20,885 nucleotides of DNA from Chara braunii. Taxonomy: Eukaryota; Streptophyta; Charophyceae; Charales; Characeae. Every line of letters starts with the position of its first letter. The first letter of the stretch is position 1. Location: contig BFEA01000140.1 in assembly GCA_003427395.1 (NCBI GenBank), forward strand, positions 546,302-567,186, given 5' to 3'. Shown here piece by piece: positions 1-9,903 of the stretch. The notes beneath the pieces were generated by a model. It had not been told where the DNA came from. It did no database searches and was given only the letters and a program-made list of their open reading frames with translations. The translations under genes and the position numbers were made by a program.

Positions 1-31
<31 letters not shown>

Positions 32-165
32 TGCCAGGAAAGGAAAAGAACATCCTCACATGTGCAAGGACCAGGTTCCAGACAGTCCGGTGTCCGGTCC
101 CCATGTCCGGATGGAGGCCCCTGGGGCAAAAAAAATAAATAAAATGGGGCGGCCCAGGACGTTTG
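1..165. repeat. Poly(T)-led, TCCGG-rich repeat fragment
   Basis: A run of 29 T opens the window. It is followed by clustered TCCGG words (about 84-112) and then a CCCCTGGGGC-plus-A-rich block at about 119-146. The same building blocks appear in opposite orientation at 8703-8917 (CCCAGGG, TCCGG clusters, long T runs), so this is probably a partial inverted copy of that family. The left end is cut by the window edge. It was the landing region of the LINE that starts at 225. No coding potential is seen. Confidence 0.5.
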
Positions 166-209
166 TCGGGTCCTAACCGCCCCTCGAAAAATACCGGGGT
201 GATTTTTAT

Positions 210-224
210 GTGTCCTTTCACCCC
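210..224. repeat. Target-site duplication, left copy
   Basis: GTGTCCTTTCACCCC here is repeated exactly at 8185-8199, directly after the poly(A) tail of the LINE. A perfect 15-bp direct repeat at both ends is the normal signature of target-primed reverse transcription and fixes the element's limits. Confidence 0.93.
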
Positions 225-1808
225 GAGGAGTGCTCCCGATTGGTTCGAATCCGGTTCTTAGGAGAGAGAGCGTTTAGCGCACGAGCGGAAGAACAACGGC
301 GAAGGGCCGCGCCGCGTCACAGGCTGACGTGGAATCCGGTCCGACCCTCCATTGGAGTGGGGGGTTCCATGCATGACTCCATACCCGCCAAGTTTGTGAA
401 CACGTGGCAAGGAAGGAGGAAGGAGCCGACATCAGGGGTTGTCGGAGGAGTCGCAGTGGAGTGAGCCATTGGCAAAGCCGAAGTGTGCGTGAGAAGAGAC
501 ACTTGACAACAAGAGGCCAACGATACGACCAGAGCCGTAGCATTAAGAAGGAGATCGACATCAACGACGAGTGACAGTCGGAGGAGTCGCAGGGGGGTGT
601 GCCATTGCCAAAGCCGAAGTACGCAAGAGTCAACGATGACCTTGACATCGACGACGAGCGGCAGAGGAGCAGAGGCGCCAAGCGATTGGCATCGGCGGGA
701 CACGTGGCAAGGAAGTGTGTGAGAAAAGAAACCCCGGAAACGGAAGGACATCAACAACGGTGAGTAGTATAGGAGCGGAGACGACAAGCGATTGGCATCG
801 GCAAATCCTGGAAGAGTGAAGTTTCGTCCCGGAAAGGTGCCGTCGAAGAAGTGGCATGAAGTAGTGGTGATATGCGATTGACATCGGAGGACGTTCTCCG
901 AGCGCACTCGATTTAAACGTCAAGTGCCAGAGGAGCAGAGGCGACAAGCGATTGGCATCGACCGGACAAGTAGCAGGGGAGTAAGTTCGATAGAAACGAC
1001 GAGCGGCAGAGGAGCATAGGCGACAAGCAATTGGCAGCGGGACACGTGGCAGGGGAGTGCACGAAAGAAGGGAAAGTAGGAATACAGAGGAGCAGTGTGT
1101 GGCCTACTGAGAATGGAAGTTTCGATCCACGTAGAGGTGATAAGAAGAAGCTGGGCAGCTACGACAAGTGGCATCGGCAAGACTTGAGAAGAACCAAACG
1201 GCGAGGAGGAAGAAACTCCGGGTCGTGTCACTACAAAAACAACACCCTGCTGGAGAACGAGAGGCGATTGATTAGGAGATAGCGAGACGGGCCAGGTATC
1301 TTTCCCCCTCCCTCCCCCCCCTCCTCTCAACCCTGTTCCTACCTCTGTTCAACCCGCTCCCTGCCCGCCGGTATCACCCCCGGTGCCCTTGAAGTGAGCT
1401 CCGGTACAAGTCCTTGAAGCCAGCTCAGGCACAAAAAAGGGGGAAACGAACTCACAGAAACACAGAATGGAAGTACGTCACAAGAGGGTCGGGGGTCCAG
1501 AATCCCTTATATTCTACCGAGGGGCAATGAGGCACAACCTAAATAGACACCTACCAATGAACCCTTATGTGAGACCAACAAACATAAAGAACAAGAAAAT
1601 CACCCCCGAGTCAACAAATTGAATAGTTGGACTCCCCGCCCAAACAGAGATGCAATTAGACCAACATCAGTGACCACCCCTATCAGACGACCAAAACAAA
1701 GGAACAGCTGCGGACGAATCTGACCAAGCATCGTCCCCTCGCAACGGGGTTGGTCAAGAAGAAAGGAACACGACGCCGAAATGAATTTCCCCTGATAAAT
1801 ACCTGATT
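225..1808 (+). promoter_or_regulatory. LINE 5' leader with repeated units and G-boxes
   Basis: No credible protein frame is seen. Two unit types recur. One starts at 441 and 577 (GTCGGAGGAGTCGCAG, then GCCATTG.CAAAGCCGAAGT). The other lies at about 653, 771, 927 and 998 (AGAGGAGCAGAGGCGACAAG, then CGATTGGCATCG). The G-box core CACGTG followed by GCA lies at 401, 701 and 1043 in similar settings. LINE 5' UTRs usually carry the internal promoter, and repeated promoter monomers are known in some L1 families. A promoter role here is inferred from position and repetition. A tRNA-like B-box word lies at 242-252. From about 1300 to 1800 the leader is less repetitive and is A-rich toward ORF1. Confidence 0.6.
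242..252 (+). promoter_or_regulatory. B-box-like word near the LINE 5' end
   Basis: GGTTCGAATCC matches the Pol III internal B-box consensus (GGTTCRANNCC), and the flanking bases can pair as a weak 5-bp T-arm. No A-box and no other tRNA arm are visible upstream, so this is not a tRNA gene. It may be chance or a tRNA-derived scrap in the leader. Confidence 0.25.
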
Positions 1809-4800
1809 ATGGAAACAGAGGAGGGAGATGAAGACAACGAGAGCGACAGGGATGAAGGGGTGATGACAGAAAAGGAAAAAAATACAGAAGGAGCGAAACG
1901 TAAACAGACCCCTGAGATTGACCAAAGTTCAGATTCGGGAGGAAAGAAAGGCTCATGGGCACAAAGGGTCAGGAACACAATTCAGGAAAAAAACCTCACT
2001 ATTAAACGGGTATCTTCAGAAGACCACCAAGGAGGGACCGAAGTGTTGATTGTACCCCTCTGTAACCTTTCATCTGCCAGAGCAAACTTCCTCACCCTGT
2101 TCCTCCTCCCCTCAGAAAATCAAGTGGTGGACCAAGGAGGGAGGAAAACAAAGATGAAGACATATCCTGCGGACAAATTGAAAGCAAGAGATGACGCGTA
2201 TATTAAGCATGCAAGCAACTGACTGTTCCATGGGGAGGTCGCTCAGAAATCCGTCAACAACACGATAAGATGGATATGTAGACCATTGGACGAGATGAAA
2301 CGCAACGATGAGGCGGTTCAAGAATTTTTCTTAATCCAACCCCTTTCCTCAATGGTATTCACAGTCCTCAGCCTTTTCACCCTGGATAAACAAAAGATGG
2401 ATGGATGCAAGAAAATTAAATGAGAAAGATCGGACATGCGTATATACCCTTGGCAACCAAAGAAACTGATGATGAAGGATTTCTTCTGGGTGGAGCTGAG
2501 ACACATCCCTGTTGAGGTGCAGGCTGCTTTTGTGTACGGTTTTGGCCAACATTGCAACATCGTCGATTTCATTGACCCCCTCCCCTCCTTCGTGGCAAAA
2601 CAAGATGATTACATGATGTTGGCTTTGGACCTTCCCAAAGACCAAGTTGAACCCTTTTCTATAGATGATATCATCCCCTTCAGGATGAGAGGGAAAACTT
2701 ACCAAATTCACACAGCACACAAGTTCAGGCCTTGGTGCTTCAAGTGCAGGGCGTACGGGCACTTGAGCATGAAATCAGCCTGCCCCCAACACCCCAACAA
2801 AAGGAATTTGACAGCAGGACGCCTTCAACGGGATCAACACAGCCCAAAGTGGCACAAAGTGGACCCGGGCCATGAGGGGTGGGTATATCTCGAAGACCTT
2901 GATTCCAAAGGCCAAATGAAAGGCTGGGTGTGGGAAAGCCGAGGAGACATATGCTGGACCACCAGGCCCCCGAACGACTGGGTCCCCCTGACCCAAAAAA
3001 AAAACAAGAAGTTTGAAAAGACCTCCCCCCCCCCCAACAAGGAGTCAGAAACAAGTTTATTGATCCATGGACTGCTTCCCCCCCAGAACAAGCAGCCAAA
3101 CATGCCACCCAAACAACTGAACGAGAAACAAAAAAAATCAAGCTTGGGGCCAGCAGCCACGGAATACCTACCTACTAGAAACCTGCTGACAGTGCAAGCC
3201 GGAATTGAGAGACAGCAGAAGGAATGGAGGCTCAAGATCAAGGAGGCGGATAAACCCAACTCTCTGCACCCGACAAAAGCCACTTCGGAGATCCCAAAAG
3301 GGCGACAGGGAACACACAACGACACCACAACGGAAAATCAAGAGAAGGAGGACTTTTTTTAAGAGGCTTTCGACCCATCGCCGATGGAAATAGAGACAAT
3401 TTTCGAGGCCCCCTCTCTGCCTCCTCCCCCACCCGCTCCCCCAGAAGTAGAGATGACAGACGCTCAACAAGAACAGGACAACAGATCGCCAGAACTGGGC
3501 CTACAGGAAATAGCGGACTGGCTGATGGATAACCTCCACATGAAATATAACAGAGGCAATGAAGACTTCTGGGACGGAGTGTATAGGGCACTAATCTCTA
3601 TGCTGGAAGGCAGTGCTAGCCTCTTGAAAGCGCTGCTATAGGGTCTTCCAGATGGGACAGATTGGCAAAACATATGCCAAAAATTGCTCTATATTGTACT
3701 CAGTCGTTTCCATCCCCCAACGACAGATCGGGAAATAGGTGAGGAACAGGAAGAACAAGACTCACAGACCAGTTGCACCATAACAAGGAACGAAGAGACA
3801 AGGTTGAGTACACAAGGAAAAAACAACAGTCCCTAGGGAGAAGACACGGTAATAAATGGATAGGAACCCCCCCCGACAGTAGACGAATTGTCATTAACTG
3901 GCGAACACATGTTTGAAACACAAGGGGAGGGGATAGGGACACATGACATGGACAAAGAGATCGTGAAAAAATCCCATGAGGGAGCAAGGACCGAGGTCCA
4001 AATGGAGGAAGCAACAAAGAAAGAGGGTGAGTATCCACAGGCGCGAGACAAGATCGAGCGGGCAGACAGGGAATCAAACCTGAGTCAGGGAGAAACGAAA
4101 CAGACAGGAACGGGTTCTCCGGAGGACCTGTGTTTAGCACTGCCAGCCTGGACGGCGGCCACTCCCCAAGAACATCAACCGAAAGACTCCCCCCCTCCTC
4201 CTAAGCCCCCGGAAGAAGAACCCACCAGCAAAAGACAAAAAAATTATCACCTCCTGGAAAAAGCGCCCCTTGATGGAACCTCCTCGAATAAAGGCATTGC
4301 ATTTCTACCGGTGAGAAAAAAAGATGGGGTCTGGGAACTGGGCCTTGCAGTCCCTCCAGGGGCGACACATGGGGAAGTCTCTATGAGAGGGCGTTCCTCT
4401 CTTTTCCTTTCTCTCACTTCCTAGGTAGAAAGCCTGGCACTGCAAAAGACAAAAATCTCGCAACTAATACAGGAACAGCTCCCGGAGGGAGCCACCTCAA
4501 CCCTCGTGGTTGCATACGGTCAACAGAGACTGCCTACCAAGGACATTTTTTTGCGATATGACCACGCACCGACAGAGGGTCTGCGTTGGTTCGATCGGGA
4601 TGCGCTCATGATTCATGAACCTGCAACTGCTAAAAATCAAGTCGAGTGACCTTTGGACCCTTTGGTCGGCAGCAGATATCAACTCCTTCCTAGTGAAGTT
4701 GCTTAGAAATGGTACACTGCAAAACGGCGGTCTGTTGGATATAGAGAAATGACTCTCCATGTAAAAACACATAAGGATGAGATAACGATGCAATGCAAAG

Positions 4801-4892
4801 ATGAAATTCAATACAGTGGAAGCACTATATGGCAGGGACAAGGTTTGGAAACTCTGCAAGCAACAAGCCGATCTCGACATGCGCTCAATTAA
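1809..4892 (+). pseudogene. LINE ORF1 protein (zinc-knuckle, nucleic-acid binding), broken by stops
   Basis: The frame is continuous for about 1,027 codons with no indel noticed, but holds nine internal stops (TGA at 2220, 2421, 4647; TAG at 3639, 3834, 3861, 4422, 4704; TAA at 3360). The start ATG at 1809 is supported by the second copy (start 17384, minus strand), where the acidic start aligns. A WAQ-beginning block and a KHASNW block follow. A WVELRHIPVEVQ region resembling plant DUF4283-type ORF1 comes next, then a zinc knuckle C310-x2-C313-x4-H318-x6-C325 (2736-2783). The rest is polar and proline-rich, ending in a less repetitive 150-codon tail. ORF1 proteins coat LINE RNA. The TGAs at 2220 and 2421 sit where the second copy has Trp. 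The frame is long for a plant ORF1, so two proteins fused or separated by lost stops remain possible. Confidence 0.85.
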
Positions 4893-7800
4893 CGTCAACG
4901 GACTGACCTCAACAAAACAATCCAAACGACAAGCAATCATGAACTGACTTAAAAGGGTAGATAGGAGAAAATGGCCAGACATAGTTTGCCTGCAGGAAAC
5001 TCACCTCATGGACAACCCAGACCATAACCACATACACAAAGTGTTTTGGCCTCATCAGGCTTTCAGGGTCCATGCCCCCCGGCCGGGGAGCGGGGTAGTC
5101 GCCATATGGTTTCCCCCCAACACACAGGTGGAGATGCTGAACTTGGCAGCAGACCAGGAGGAAGGCAGGTGGGTTTACCTGCTGGCTATGCTGGAAATAG
5201 AAGTATTAGTATGTATATTGCATATATACGCTCCAAATGATCCGACATCGCACCAGCATATCTTAGAGTCCCTAAAGGTTAAGCTTCCAGTGGGCATCCC
5301 TGCGATCATAGTGGGCAATTTCAACGCTGCCCCGGACCGTGTGCTTGACAAATGGAAAATCCCCACACCTTGCCCAACTTACATACAAAATGACGAAAGA
5401 ACCATCGCGGAACTTGCACAATCTCTCAATCTATTTTTATACCTTAAGAAGACAATTCCAACTGATCGCCGATTCACTTGTTTCCGAAAGAACGGCACAA
5501 AGAAAGCAACGAGGTCCCGAATTGATCTGATCCTAATCTCAGAAGAAATACAAGGAGCCATACAAATCGCAGAGATCTTTCCACGAAGCCCGTACTTCGG
5601 CCTGGACCACGCAATGTGTACCGCCATTTTCTCTTTTAGGAAAAAAACAGACGGTCCAGACCAGAGTAGGGGGTTCTATAAACTAAGCACCACTCCTCTG
5701 ACCATCAAGCGCTTTAAAGTATATCTCAAAGATGTCTGATCCTTCTGGCAAAACCAGAGGGACCTGATAGATGACAATATTGTGTGGTTCAACAACGGTT
5801 TAGCATTCCTAGGTCGCAAGTGTAATGAATACTCTAAACTTCTCGCGAGACAACGTCATACCAATGAGGTAGACCTACAACATAAATTGCAGCATCTGCA
5901 ACAACAGGAGGAAGACACAGAAAACATAACACAGCAGACCGAGATAGCCAACACTATTAAAACTCTGGAAGCCCGCCTTCTAGGATATATGAAAAACTGA
6001 TGGCAAGGAGTCAGAATCCGGGGGAAACTTTCTAGACACAATACGGAAGGGACAATGGACGCACGGTACTTTGCGATGGTCATGGCAAAGGCCGAAAGAT
6101 CAGTGATTGAGACCGCGGAATATCCCAAATGCAATCAAGGCTTCTTACATACATCTACTGCAACCTGCACAAAAATAGCAAGGGACTTTTATCAGGACAT
6201 TTTCAACATCAAAATGCGGTAATTTATCTATCGTACACCGCATGGAGGAAATTGAGGAATTCATGCACGCATTAGACAAAATTTTAAATGAGCAGCAAAG
6301 AGATGTCTTTGACAAACCCCTGTCCAAAGAGAAAATATGGACAACATTACTACAAATGGAAGTAGAAAAGACCTCGGGAATAGATAGTCTGCCACAAGAA
6401 TTCTGGGAGGTAGTGTGGACAGACATTTCATAAGACCTCATAGACTACTACCGGGCAGTCTGGGCAACTAGCCAGACTGGGGAAATAATGATTCAGGGTG
6501 TTCTGACGCTCCTGTATAAGAAAAGGGAAGAAACCAATATTAAGAATTACAAACACATCACCTTATTCACGGTAGTATACAAATTAATGGCTAAAACCCT
6601 TGCTAACCGGCTGTTGTCGGTCATACCTGACATCATACACCCTGACCGAATTAACTTTATTCATGTTCCAAGACAATGTTTTCCTAATAAATGAAATGAT
6701 AAAACTAACAAGACAGTCTAAAAATAATGCAGCGATCATCTTCATCGACTTTGCATACGACCATGTGGACTGACTGTTCCTAGATAAATGTCTGGAGAAG
6801 CTCAACTTTGGTTCGTGCTTCCGACGATGGGTAAAAATCCTTCACACAAATGCAACGACTAGAGTCACGGTGAATGGTAATCTAGCTCCACCCATTAAGC
6901 TCCAAAGGTCAGTCAGGCAAGGCGACCCTTTAGCCTCGTACTTGTTCGTCATTGTCATGGAAGCGCTGACAGCCAATCTGAGGAAACACAAAAATATCAA
7001 AAGAATGCAAGTGTCTTTAATACCACAGGAGACAATTCCAGTCTGCTCTTTGTTTGCAGATGATCTGAGAACAATGATCGAGGCTTCCCATGAATTGATG
7101 GCAGAAGTCCAACACATGATGGATCGCTTTTGTAGACTGGTAGATATGAAGGTCAACTGGGGAAACAAAACCCAGGGCTGGTGGATATACCAACAAGGAG
7201 TGAGACCCCCAGAAGAACCCAAACTCAAATGGCTATCAAAGGGAGCCCCAATTAGGGTACTAGGGGTGTTGATGTCAGCAGAAGGTAGGTCGGCTACCAA
7301 TAATGAATGGATCTCTGGCCCGCCCCGGGAAAAAATGACACTATGGAAGGACAAACATACCTCTCTGATAGAACGCTCCCTAATAATAAATAACGTGATA
7401 CTGACCTCCTTGTGGTACAAATCTATCATCTAGGCCTTGGACAAGAACGCCCCACGCCCCTTGCAGCGTCAGATAGCCGCTTTCCTATGGAGGGGAAATC
7501 ATGAGGAGCGTAATGTGATCAGCAGAGTGGCGTTACAATCTATAATCCAACCCAAATCGAAATGAGGTTTGGGCATAATAGATCCCTCATTACAAACTAA
7601 GGCTCTTGCGTTACAATGACTCAAACATCTACCTTTCAATCAGGACAGCCCGTGGAAGGGGCTAGCGTTGGAACAGATCACCTGTTTGGCGCCACAAACA
7701 GTGGAGGGGAGTGACCCATTGATGTGGCTAGAAAATAGGGAATGACCCATCCCAAGAAGAGGTGCACATCATTGTTATCCCTCCGGGCCTTGAGGTTTAT

Positions 7801-8141
7801 GGAACTTCCCCAAGGCAGGAGTGCAAGTCTCCAGGGAGGGTGAGGTGGAGTCTGACATCTGTCTTTGAGGAGGGAGGAATTAGCGTAAAACAGCAGGAAT
7901 CTGGCGCCATCTTTAGGGTGAAGAGATTCTTCCCCCCTCTTTCTTCAAGAGCCTGCTCAGTCAATCCCCTGAACCCAGGGTAATCATTGCTGACAGGCAT
8001 CCCCAAAATCGTTTCAGATACGCCTCATGTTCAGACTGTATAAAGGACGCTGGACCCGTTTTTCAGCAGGTGAAGCTCCCCACCAATAGATGGAGCCACC
8101 CTCCAGGTGCTAGCGGTGTCTGCTCTTATCAGCACCACTAA
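4879..8141 (+). pseudogene. LINE ORF2 polyprotein (AP endonuclease + reverse transcriptase), broken
   Basis: The ATG at 4879 begins MRSINVNGL, the usual endonuclease opening (N7), and overlaps the ORF1 stop by 14 nt; an in-frame ATG at 4801 is an alternative. Endonuclease marks, numbered from 4879: VCLQETHL (E40), YAPND (117-121), SRIDLI (D216) and LDH (D243, H244). The catalytic GDFN is GNFN (147 is Asn). Reverse transcriptase marks: KTSGIDSLPQEFW (about 6370-6410), LLYKK...NIKNYKHITL, IDFAYDHVD at 6744-6770 (motif A, two residues short), RQGDPLASYLF (6915-6947) and FADD (7053-7064). WRGN and GLGIID blocks follow to about 7590. In-frame stops lie at 4945, 5737, 5998, 6220, 6431, 6771, 7431, 7563, 7617, 7743, 7791, 7866, 7881 and 7914. 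The frame shifts near 6222-6242 and near 6665-6672. The last frame ends at TAA 8139. No H-x4-C finger like that at 14561-15070 is seen in the C-terminus. Confidence 0.9.
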
Positions 8142-8161
8142 CACTGGTGGGGGCACTTTGC

Positions 8162-8184
8162 AAAAAAAAAAAAAAAAAAAAAAA
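8162..8184 (+). other. LINE poly(A) tail
   Basis: There are 23 uninterrupted A directly before the right target-site duplication. The ORF2 stop is only 20 nt upstream, so the 3' UTR is very short. No AATAAA signal is seen in it. Confidence 0.92.
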
Positions 8185-8199
8185 GTGTCCTTTCACCCC
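8185..8199. repeat. Target-site duplication, right copy
   Basis: Exact 15-bp match to 210-224, placed immediately after the poly(A) tail. Confidence 0.93.
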
Positions 8200-8328
8200 A
8201 CTGGACATGGCCTAGAGGTCCAGACACAAGACACTGCAGGTTTTTTTGAGGTGGCGGGTTTCGCACAGGCCTGAGCAATTTCAAAGCGGCCGTTTCGACG
8301 TGGTGCCCGCCGCTGCTGCCCCATTGGG

Positions 8329-8330
<2 letters not shown>

Positions 8331-8381
<51 letters not shown>
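8331..8381. repeat. (GA)25 microsatellite
   Basis: Perfect GA dinucleotide repeat. The flanks 8200-8330 and 8382-8702 hold no supported gene. Around 8450-8515 there are several AAGTTC/GAACTT words, including three AAAGTTC-like units in a row near 8488-8508. Confidence 0.97.
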
Positions 8382-8382
<1 letters not shown>

Positions 8383-8699
8383 ACTGACAGTGCTGCCAGT
8401 CTGAAGACTCCGACTTTCTGAATTGAACTGCAAAGTACGAACTTTTAAGTTATATATGAAGTTATGAACTTCAATTACTAAATCCAAAGTTCAAAGTTCA
8501 AAGTTAATCATACTTTTTTCAAAAAAAAATTCTCTGTTTCTTTAGTCTTGTGCCTGCTTTTGCACTGTTTGCAACTCTGCATGTCTGCTAGTTAAATGTG
8601 CTGGTTGATTTTCTGCAAGACACGTGCTCTGCTGTCTGAACTACAGAGTGCAAAGCAGGTAAGTGCCTGCCAACATCCCCACCCAACCTCCCCCCAACT

Positions 8700-8702
<3 letters not shown>

Positions 8703-8735
<33 letters not shown>

Positions 8736-8917
8736 GGAGGGTCTGGACATTTTTGCACCCCAGGGACCCGTCCGGACTGTCCGGTGTCCGGTGATGTCCG
8801 GATCACCGGACAGTCCGGACCGGTCCAGACACTGGTCCAGAAGACAGTCTGGAAGTGTCCTGTGTCCGGGTCTGGGGTTACCATGTTTTTTTTCTTTTTT
8901 TTTTCTTTTTTTTTTTT
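8703..8917. repeat. T-bounded, TCCGG-rich palindromic repeat
   Basis: A run of about 32 T (8703-8734) and a T-rich run (8886-8917) bound a core full of TCCGG words. The core holds a perfect 17-bp inverted repeat, GTCCGGACTGTCCGGTG at 8770-8786 against its complement at 8804-8820, with a 17-nt loop. More pairs such as CTGGTCCAGA follow. Related words lie at 60-146 in reverse order, so this is a dispersed family. Both T runs are on the same strand, which does not fit one simple retroposon tail. Confidence 0.65.
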
Positions 8918-8934
8918 ACAAGAAGACTCAGCTC

Positions 8935-9792
8935 ATTTGATTACGCGCACCAAAAGAGAGGTTGGGAATCCTCTACAAACAACCCCGAAAGTAGCAGAAA
9001 AGGTAGCTGTAGGCGTCGGGGTGAAATCCAGTGACAGAAATGGCCAAAACCAGACCGCTGTCCTGATACCCGCCGACCCTGGAAAAAACAAACAAGATAT
9101 GCCTCAAGCCTGCAAAGCCTCACACACCTAAACAAACCTCCAGCCAAACCAGCTAGAAAAACAAAGGAAAGAACAAAAACACAGACCCCACTACTCAGCT
9201 ATTCTTAGTTTTCCCCTTTTGTGCTAAGATTCCCACTTGGGCCTAAAAGCCTCGTTGCAACCCTCTTCACCTAGGCTACACTAAACATGAGGAAATCTGT
9301 CTATCCTACAGACTACTATCCTAATTAAAACCTCTAATGGCAGGGCGGCGTCCTATATGAGCCGTTGTGTCCGATTCAGACTCCCTCCACAATCTACACC
9401 ATCTGCCTGTCTCCCATGACCAAACGATAACCGAGTGTCCAGGTTAATTACCACCGCAGTTCAAAAAAAGAAAAAAGGAAACGAAAAAAAAAACTGACCA
9501 AATCTATGCGCAGAGTCCACACCAAATGAAGGAGCAAACACATGCACAAACGGAGTTCGGTGCAATGAAAACAGAAGAGAATGACCCCAACTGCCAACCA
9601 GCTTTCACTCCTCTTTTTTTTTGGTCTTTCACAAAAGAGGAACAGCCAGCCGAATAATCCGTAAAGAAACACCAAATTTCGACATATCGAAATCCCCGAC
9701 AAACTCATGACTACCAACTGATGGAGAGTCGAAGAAGCACAAAAAAGTCCCTCCTACAGTTCCCAACAGGGAAACAAGAGGAACAGTCAATC
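8935..9792. other. No gene recognised
   Basis: About 860 bases without a supported gene or repeat family. Short frames on either strand show no domain and are biased by A-rich and T-rich runs (for example near 9463-9495 and 9613-9622). Confidence 0.5.
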
Positions 9793-9903
9793 CTACAGTC
9801 TTCCCCCGAATACAACGTACGGTTATTATAGCTGAATTTGGTGTACCTTTCAGTCTAAATTCGGCTATAATGACCGTACGTTGTATTCGGGGGAAGACAG
9901 TAG
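9793..9903. mobile_element. 111-bp hairpin MITE, copy A (TA-bounded)
   Basis: The left arm CTACAGTCTTCCCCCGAATA is repeated inverted at the right end, with one mismatch in the outer 16 bases. The arms are about 46 bp around a short loop containing CTTTCAGTCTAAAT. Copy B at 12355-12465 has the same length, arms and loop. TA lies just inside each outer end, as expected of a TA target duplication in Tc1/mariner (Stowaway-like) MITEs; that class assignment is inferred. No transposase is present. Confidence 0.8.

Larger units (their letters stand above)
225..8184 (+). mobile_element. Full-length, decayed L1-type LINE (non-LTR retrotransposon)
   Basis: The element runs from just after the left target-site duplication to the end of a 23-A tail, about 7.96 kb. 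In order it has a 1.58-kb repeat-bearing leader, ORF1 with a zinc knuckle, ORF2 with an AP-type endonuclease, reverse transcriptase and a C-terminal region, a 3' UTR of only about 20 nt, and poly(A). LINEs of this group move by nicking target DNA with the endonuclease and priming cDNA synthesis on the nick. This copy cannot do so: both frames carry many stops, ORF2 has two frame changes, and two catalytic motifs are damaged. The TSD is still perfect although the frames carry many point mutations. Either the source copy was already damaged and was mobilised in trans, or the 15 bp escaped mutation by chance. Confidence 0.92.

Noticed and set aside
225-300. tRNA gene at the LINE start
   Set aside because: Only the B-box/T-arm word is present; acceptor, D and anticodon arms cannot be drawn.
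274-1330. Minus-strand frames of 100-196 codons over the LINE leader
   Set aside because: They overlap each other in different frames, show no domain, and come from the repeated purine-rich units of the opposite strand.
3354-3362. Programmed frameshift or slippage at the T run before TAA 3360
   Set aside because: The reading frame after the stop is the same as before it, so no shift is needed. With eight other stops present, simple mutation is the better reading.
1809-8141. UGA read as tryptophan (variant genetic code)
   Set aside because: Many TGG codons remain in the same frames, TAG and TAA also interrupt them, and the frame shifts twice. Decay explains all of this; a variant code explains only part.
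8588-9131. Frames of 98-132 codons across the T runs at 8703 and 8886
   Set aside because: They are poly-Lys or poly-Phe translations of the homopolymer runs and TCCGG words.
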